The translations under genes and the position numbers were made by a program. Below are positions 60,617-64,000 of a stretch of DNA of 64,000 nt, in pieces. The notes beneath the pieces are model-generated. The model saw only the letters and a program-made list of their open reading frames with translations. It ran no database searches and was not told the origin of the DNA. Origin of the DNA: Euwallacea fornicatus (taxonomy: Eukaryota > Arthropoda > Insecta > Coleoptera > Curculionidae); assembly GCF_040115645.1 (NCBI RefSeq), contig NC_089573.1, forward strand, positions 310,001-374,000, written 5' to 3'. How positions within the stretch are numbered: the stretch's first letter is position 1; each line of letters begins with the position of its first letter.

Positions 60617-61248
60617 TGCTTTTTTTTGTTTGAAAAATTTGTTGCGTCCGGACATAGTTGCTTACCTAGTGATAGTGCCTTTGGCGACGTCAAATGTGCC
60701 ATCAAGAAAGAAAATAAAATCTTTTCTCCTCAAGATTACATACATATTATGAAAATTTGCAGAAAAGAGCGTCCCATTACTGTTCTAATTAATAGTAATT
60801 CCTATTAATGTTACTAAAATGGAAAAAGAAGACTTTGTAAACACCCTTAAACTTGAAAAAGGAATAATGAGTAGGAAAAAGATGGTTTTCAAAAACAATT
60901 AATTGGCTTCATATTAAAGTTATCAAGGTTGTTAAAGAAACAAATCAGAAAAATTATGTAAAAACAACTCATCGTGACATTGAAGAATGCAAAGAAATTA
61001 ACGTACAAAATGGAAGAGGAAGATACAGATGCAAATAGGTATTATTTTTTTTACTTTTTAGAATACCTGTTGCCAAACGGTAAACCAGTTGCCGAATTAA
61101 AATTAAAGAATATTAAAAGCTATATGCATCCGGTAGCTGACCATCTATTATATATATAAATCTCATTGGCGACGGAACGATGGAAGAAGACATCGATGGG
61201 TACAATGGCAATATTGACTTTGAATTGGAACCACAAGAAATATCTTAA
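60617..61248 (+). pseudogene. Decayed insect-transposon-like ORF, family unnamed
   Basis: One frame reads FEKFVASGHSCLPSDSAFGDV, then KIFSPQDYIHIMKICRK. After a frame change it reads NWLHIKVIKVVKET and THRDIEE, then NGKPVAELKLKNIKSYMHPV, and after a slip in a TATATATA run, NLIGDGTMEEDIDGYNGN. I recall this order (HKF-VSGHS-LPND--F, Y-PEDY--I-K--RK, L--L-P-P) from repetitive insect ORFs annotated as hypothetical or transposase-like, but I cannot name the superfamily. At least two frameshifts make it non-functional. Independent host genes are unlikely given the decay. Confidence 0.55.
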
Positions 61249-61929
61249 GTTCAGATTAAGGAACAAAGAGCCAATTGTTTCTTTTGTTAGAATATTAGCT
61301 TTGTTAATATAATTTATTAAAAAACTAATTTCATTTACATATTCAATGTTTTGATAATAAATTATTATTCATAAAGAAAGTAGATTGTTTTTCTTAAATA
61401 ACTCAGAACGATTCTAATGCTGGTTGGATCTTTATTACATAACGGAGTCCAATTGATATAATATTCAAATAAAAAATGTTTGTGTTTATGCAAAAACCAA
61501 GTTGGTGAGTGCTCTTCCTGCTGAGAGGTGTCCCCTCTGCTTTCTGCCGAAAAGCTCTTCAATAATTACTTATATAAACTTATAATAAACTGGGTTGTGG
61601 TTATTTAGTTGAAAATCTCAAAACTTTCACTGTGAGGGATCAAGAAGAGTAAATCTTTGTCCGAATATTGAAAGATACTAGCATCAGACACGTGTCGGAA
61701 CCGACAGAGGTCAGAACATTATTAATTTTTAGACTTTTGTGGAAAGACAAGCTGATTCCACACTATTAACCATACCTGAACTAACCTGCAGAAAATTCGC
61801 TACCAAAAGACTTCCGACCTAGAACTGATTCGGTTATTTACTACTTTAAAAGCATCTTTATAACTATTTGTTCTTTAACTAAAAATATTTTCACCCACGG
61901 AACAAGATCTAAAAAGATAAGCATATTTA
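61249..61929. other. Gap between transposon relics
   Basis: AT-rich sequence. A segment near 61697-61730 (tgtcggaaccgacagaggtcaga) resembles 62687-62712 (tgtcggaaaccgttagagatcaga), so a direct repeat pair brackets the relic at 62 kb. Confidence 0.4.
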
Positions 61930-62444
61930 ATTAGACCAGCCATTCTTATAATACACAAATCCTCATTTAATGAGAAAACATCGCTGTCAACATGAATTTC
62001 CAATTAATGTGTGGTGTTGAACTTCCGGCCAAACTTGAGTTTCTTGAGAAACGAATTACATGTAGTTTTGGAGGATCCTCCTCTAGATATAAAACAATGT
62101 TTTAGGTTTATGCAGGATGGCGTTTGCATGTAAGGGATTTCCTGAATATTAATTTTCCACATCGATGAATTGGTCGGGGTAGCAAACATCTGCGGCCACC
62201 CCGAAGTTCCGACTTAAACCAATTACTTTTGTTTTTTGGTGATTTTTTGGAGTGGTTAGTGTGCAAATCAGCACCTAACAGCAGAAAGCAGTTGTGGGAT
62301 AACATTCACGAAGATGTAAATACAATTAGAAACAATAACCGAATCCTGTTCAAGGCGCACCAAAATTTTAATTTAAAACTTGGAAAATATGTTGGTGTAG
62401 ACGGTCAACCTTCGAAAATATCATTTATTTTAGTTTATTTTTAA
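61930..62444 (+). pseudogene. Transposase relic, central and C-terminal parts (mariner/IS630 superfamily)
   Basis: In three shifting frames the order is: NPHLMRKHRCQHEFPINVWC, SFLRNELHVVLEDPPLDIKQ ending in RFMQDG (second catalytic Asp), VRDFLNINFPHR, a stop where Trp is expected, IGRGSKHLRPPRSSDLNQLL (third catalytic Asp in SDL), FFGDFLEWLVCKSAPNSRKQ and LWDNIHEDVNTIRN. Every block has its counterpart in the arthropod transposase family of the copies at 55.8 and 57.5 kb, but the residues differ enough that it is a separate lineage. Dead: frameshifts and a nonsense codon. Confidence 0.82.
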
Positions 62445-62734
62445 TAATTTTGAAAATGTGGGTAAGACTTGGAGCAATTAAAGGTATTATCGATTTCGTT
62501 AAATAAAATACGCACTAACTACAAATATCTGGATGATCTAAACGTTGCTGTTTCAAACAACAGTAGAGTATAATTTAATAAATTTTCTCCATTTAAATAA
62601 AAAAATTTGAATGACGAGGGGAATGCGTCTAGAAATTAATATTAACAAAATATTGACGAAAATACCCAAAACTACTTATTTGAAGATATGTCGGAAACCG
62701 TTAGAGATCAGACTTTTTTGCGGAATTCTCTATA
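62445..62734. other. Flank of the transposase relic
   Basis: No gene. Includes the 62687-62712 copy of the direct repeat noted near 61697. Confidence 0.4.
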
Positions 62735-62906
62735 CAAGGTGGTCCCTAAGGGTATTCTGGTGTTTAAGAAGCTGATTCTTCGGATTTTTCTCACCACAAG
62801 ATGAAAATACATATCATAAATACACATAAATACTCTTATATAACATTTTCGTTTTATAACAATCCAAAGAATGCGCTCCTCAAAAAGACTCTTAACAATC
62901 ACCCTG
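62735..62906. mobile_element. Short palindromic inverted-repeat element (MITE-like)
   Basis: The left end CAAGGTGGTCCCTAAGGG is preceded by TA, and the right end ACCCTG is followed by TG (a likely decayed TA). The arms (about 62735-62806 and 62835-62906) are inverted copies: gattcttcggatttttctca against aatccaaagaatgcg. The left terminus resembles the element at 22171 (CAAGATGGTCCTTAAG), and the arm sequence matches 32976-33060. Confidence 0.62.
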
Positions 62907-63540
62907 TGCGGATAAGGGAAAATTTCCGTTAAATTCCTGAAAATTTACGAAAAGGATGAGGTACCTATTTTTTTGTTATTTTTGTACCTTTGAGCGGTCA
63001 ATGTGGGAAGCTTGAAAAATCTTTCACATGAATAAGCATTTCTCGTAGTTTGGGTGGTCTAAATGATATTTGGAATTCATAAAGTTTTAAAGTCATCATA
63101 ATTTCTTCACGGAGTTTGATCACCATTGGTAACTTCCTGCAATGCCCCATCTGCGTGTAAATTAACAAGTCTCGAAGTGAACGCGAACTGGCTACGTCGC
63201 ATGCTGAAATGAAATTGTGAATTAGATGTCACATTCATAAATACACTAAGACCGAAAATACCCCTAAAGTTGTTATAAGCGAAATCACAACCGTCAGAGA
63301 CAGAACTTTCATTTTTGAGGCCAGTCTGTATCAAAATATTTCGTAATTACGTAGACAATTAAAGTTTAATTAGAAATTCATTCTGGAGTACAGTGGGATA
63401 CCCAAAATCCAGGTTTGGTAATGACACCTGAACTGGGTGAATTGGCAATAATGCTGCTCTGTGTTTGATGTTGATGAAGAGGTGCTCTTGATTGCGGCCA
63501 TTATTTGAATATAATTTTTGGTTCATTTGCTTCTACACCA
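62907..63540. other. Non-coding stretch, nothing identified
   Basis: Short open frames only. It ends with an acceptor-like gcttctacaccag. Confidence 0.35.
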
Positions 63541-63652
63541 GGGAAGCTTTTTTAATGGGAAGATGGGATGCAGCAAAAAGCGGTTACACAGCAGGCATTG
63601 AGGACAACGAACTCAACGCCCTTTGGAATGAGCGCAGCAACCGACTGTAATC
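63541..63652 (+). CDS. Possible internal or last exon of an unknown gene
   Basis: After gcttctacaccag, entered with one base completing a codon, the frame reads EAFLMGRWDAAKSGYTAGIE then DNELNALWNERSNRL and TAA at 63651-63653. A donor-like ACT|gtaatc overlaps the stop. The peptide composition (charged, Trp-containing, no low complexity) looks protein-like. The entry phase does not match exons A, C and D of the gene to the left, so either another exon intervenes or this is a different gene or chance. Confidence 0.27.
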
Positions 63653-64000
63653 CAGATGTTAGTAATTAGATATAATTCATAGTGCTAAACTGGAGGGGTA
63701 TTTGCTATGTTAAAACTTTGTGTGCTCCATAAAGGTATTTCGGGGTGAACAGTACGACACGACTATCAATTTTGTGGCAGACGTGTATTGAAACAACTCT
63801 AAAAGTTTCGTTACGATATGCAGTAAAACTGACTTGTGCATAGGAACTTCGGTGTTTGCTTGTGATATTGCGATTGAAACCTACACTGTTTGTTCCCTAA
63901 TCTAACTAGAACGAGCCGGGCAGCATTTAAGTTTTGAACCAGCTCTCCGAATTATTTAAGTCAATTTCATAAATATTTATAATTTGTTAGTTGTTGGTAT
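63653..64000. other. Right edge, nothing identified
   Basis: AT-rich sequence without coding or repeat signal. Confidence 0.4.

Noticed and set aside
1..64000. tRNA, rRNA, CRISPR arrays, bacterial promoters and terminators
   Set aside because: No B-box with cloverleaf context, no rRNA segments and no regularly spaced repeats were seen; the sequence is eukaryotic.

Overview
This window looks like a stretch of insect (or at least arthropod) nuclear genome. It is strongly AT-rich, its coding sequence is broken by introns with GT/AG borders, and it carries decayed copies of transposon families common in arthropods: mariner-like DDE transposases, a non-LTR reverse transcriptase, and a Penelope-like reverse transcriptase. 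There are no prokaryotic operons, and I found no tRNA, rRNA or CRISPR array. Most of the window is non-coding.

Only one host gene is well supported. It runs left to right on the + strand. A large exon (16116-16848) holds a leader with three short upstream ORFs. It then encodes the first 206 residues of a probable type II membrane protein: a Tyr/His/Asn/Gln-rich cytosolic part, a CCCC-KGRRK juxtamembrane patch, and one transmembrane helix at about 183-205. The coding then continues in very small exons, all starting in phase 1: 39 nt at 20000, 39 nt at 38343 and 15 nt at 50288. The introns between them are 3 to 18 kb long. A separate exon at 20191 fits as an alternative 3' end. The rest of the gene probably lies beyond the right edge. 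I do not recognise the family with confidence.

Layout: 1-6.7 kb shows nothing identifiable. A (TA)40 microsatellite is at 6.73 kb and a Penelope-like reverse transcriptase relic at 8.1-8.4 kb (minus). A full CRE-type site is at 12.14 kb and a degenerate tandem array at 13.2-14.1 kb. The gene starts at 16.1 kb. Its introns contain a second tandem array (21.1-21.8 kb), a small TA-flanked element, a 1-kb fold-back palindrome (22.3-23.35 kb), a hammerhead-ribozyme-like core (26.2 kb, minus), a minisatellite (26.6 kb), a second palindrome (28.75-29.58 kb), scattered repeat pairs (39.2/45.4 kb and 39.4/41.75 kb) and a third degenerate array (47.6-48.2 kb). After the last microexon, 53.9-54.1 kb has a cluster of TGACG motifs. 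From 55.4 to 62.9 kb there is a transposon graveyard: three mariner-like relics, a LINE reverse transcriptase relic, an unnamed insect-transposon-like ORF and a short inverted-repeat element. A possible exon of unknown gene lies at 63.54 kb.

The most interesting points are the split microexon structure with a possible alternative terminus, the ATGA overlap between an upstream ORF and the main start, four candidate zero-length (recursive) splice sites in the long introns, the two large palindromes, and the mariner element at 55.5 kb that still has both terminal repeats and TA flanks. I did not find a clear new multi-gene system. All alignments were done by eye.
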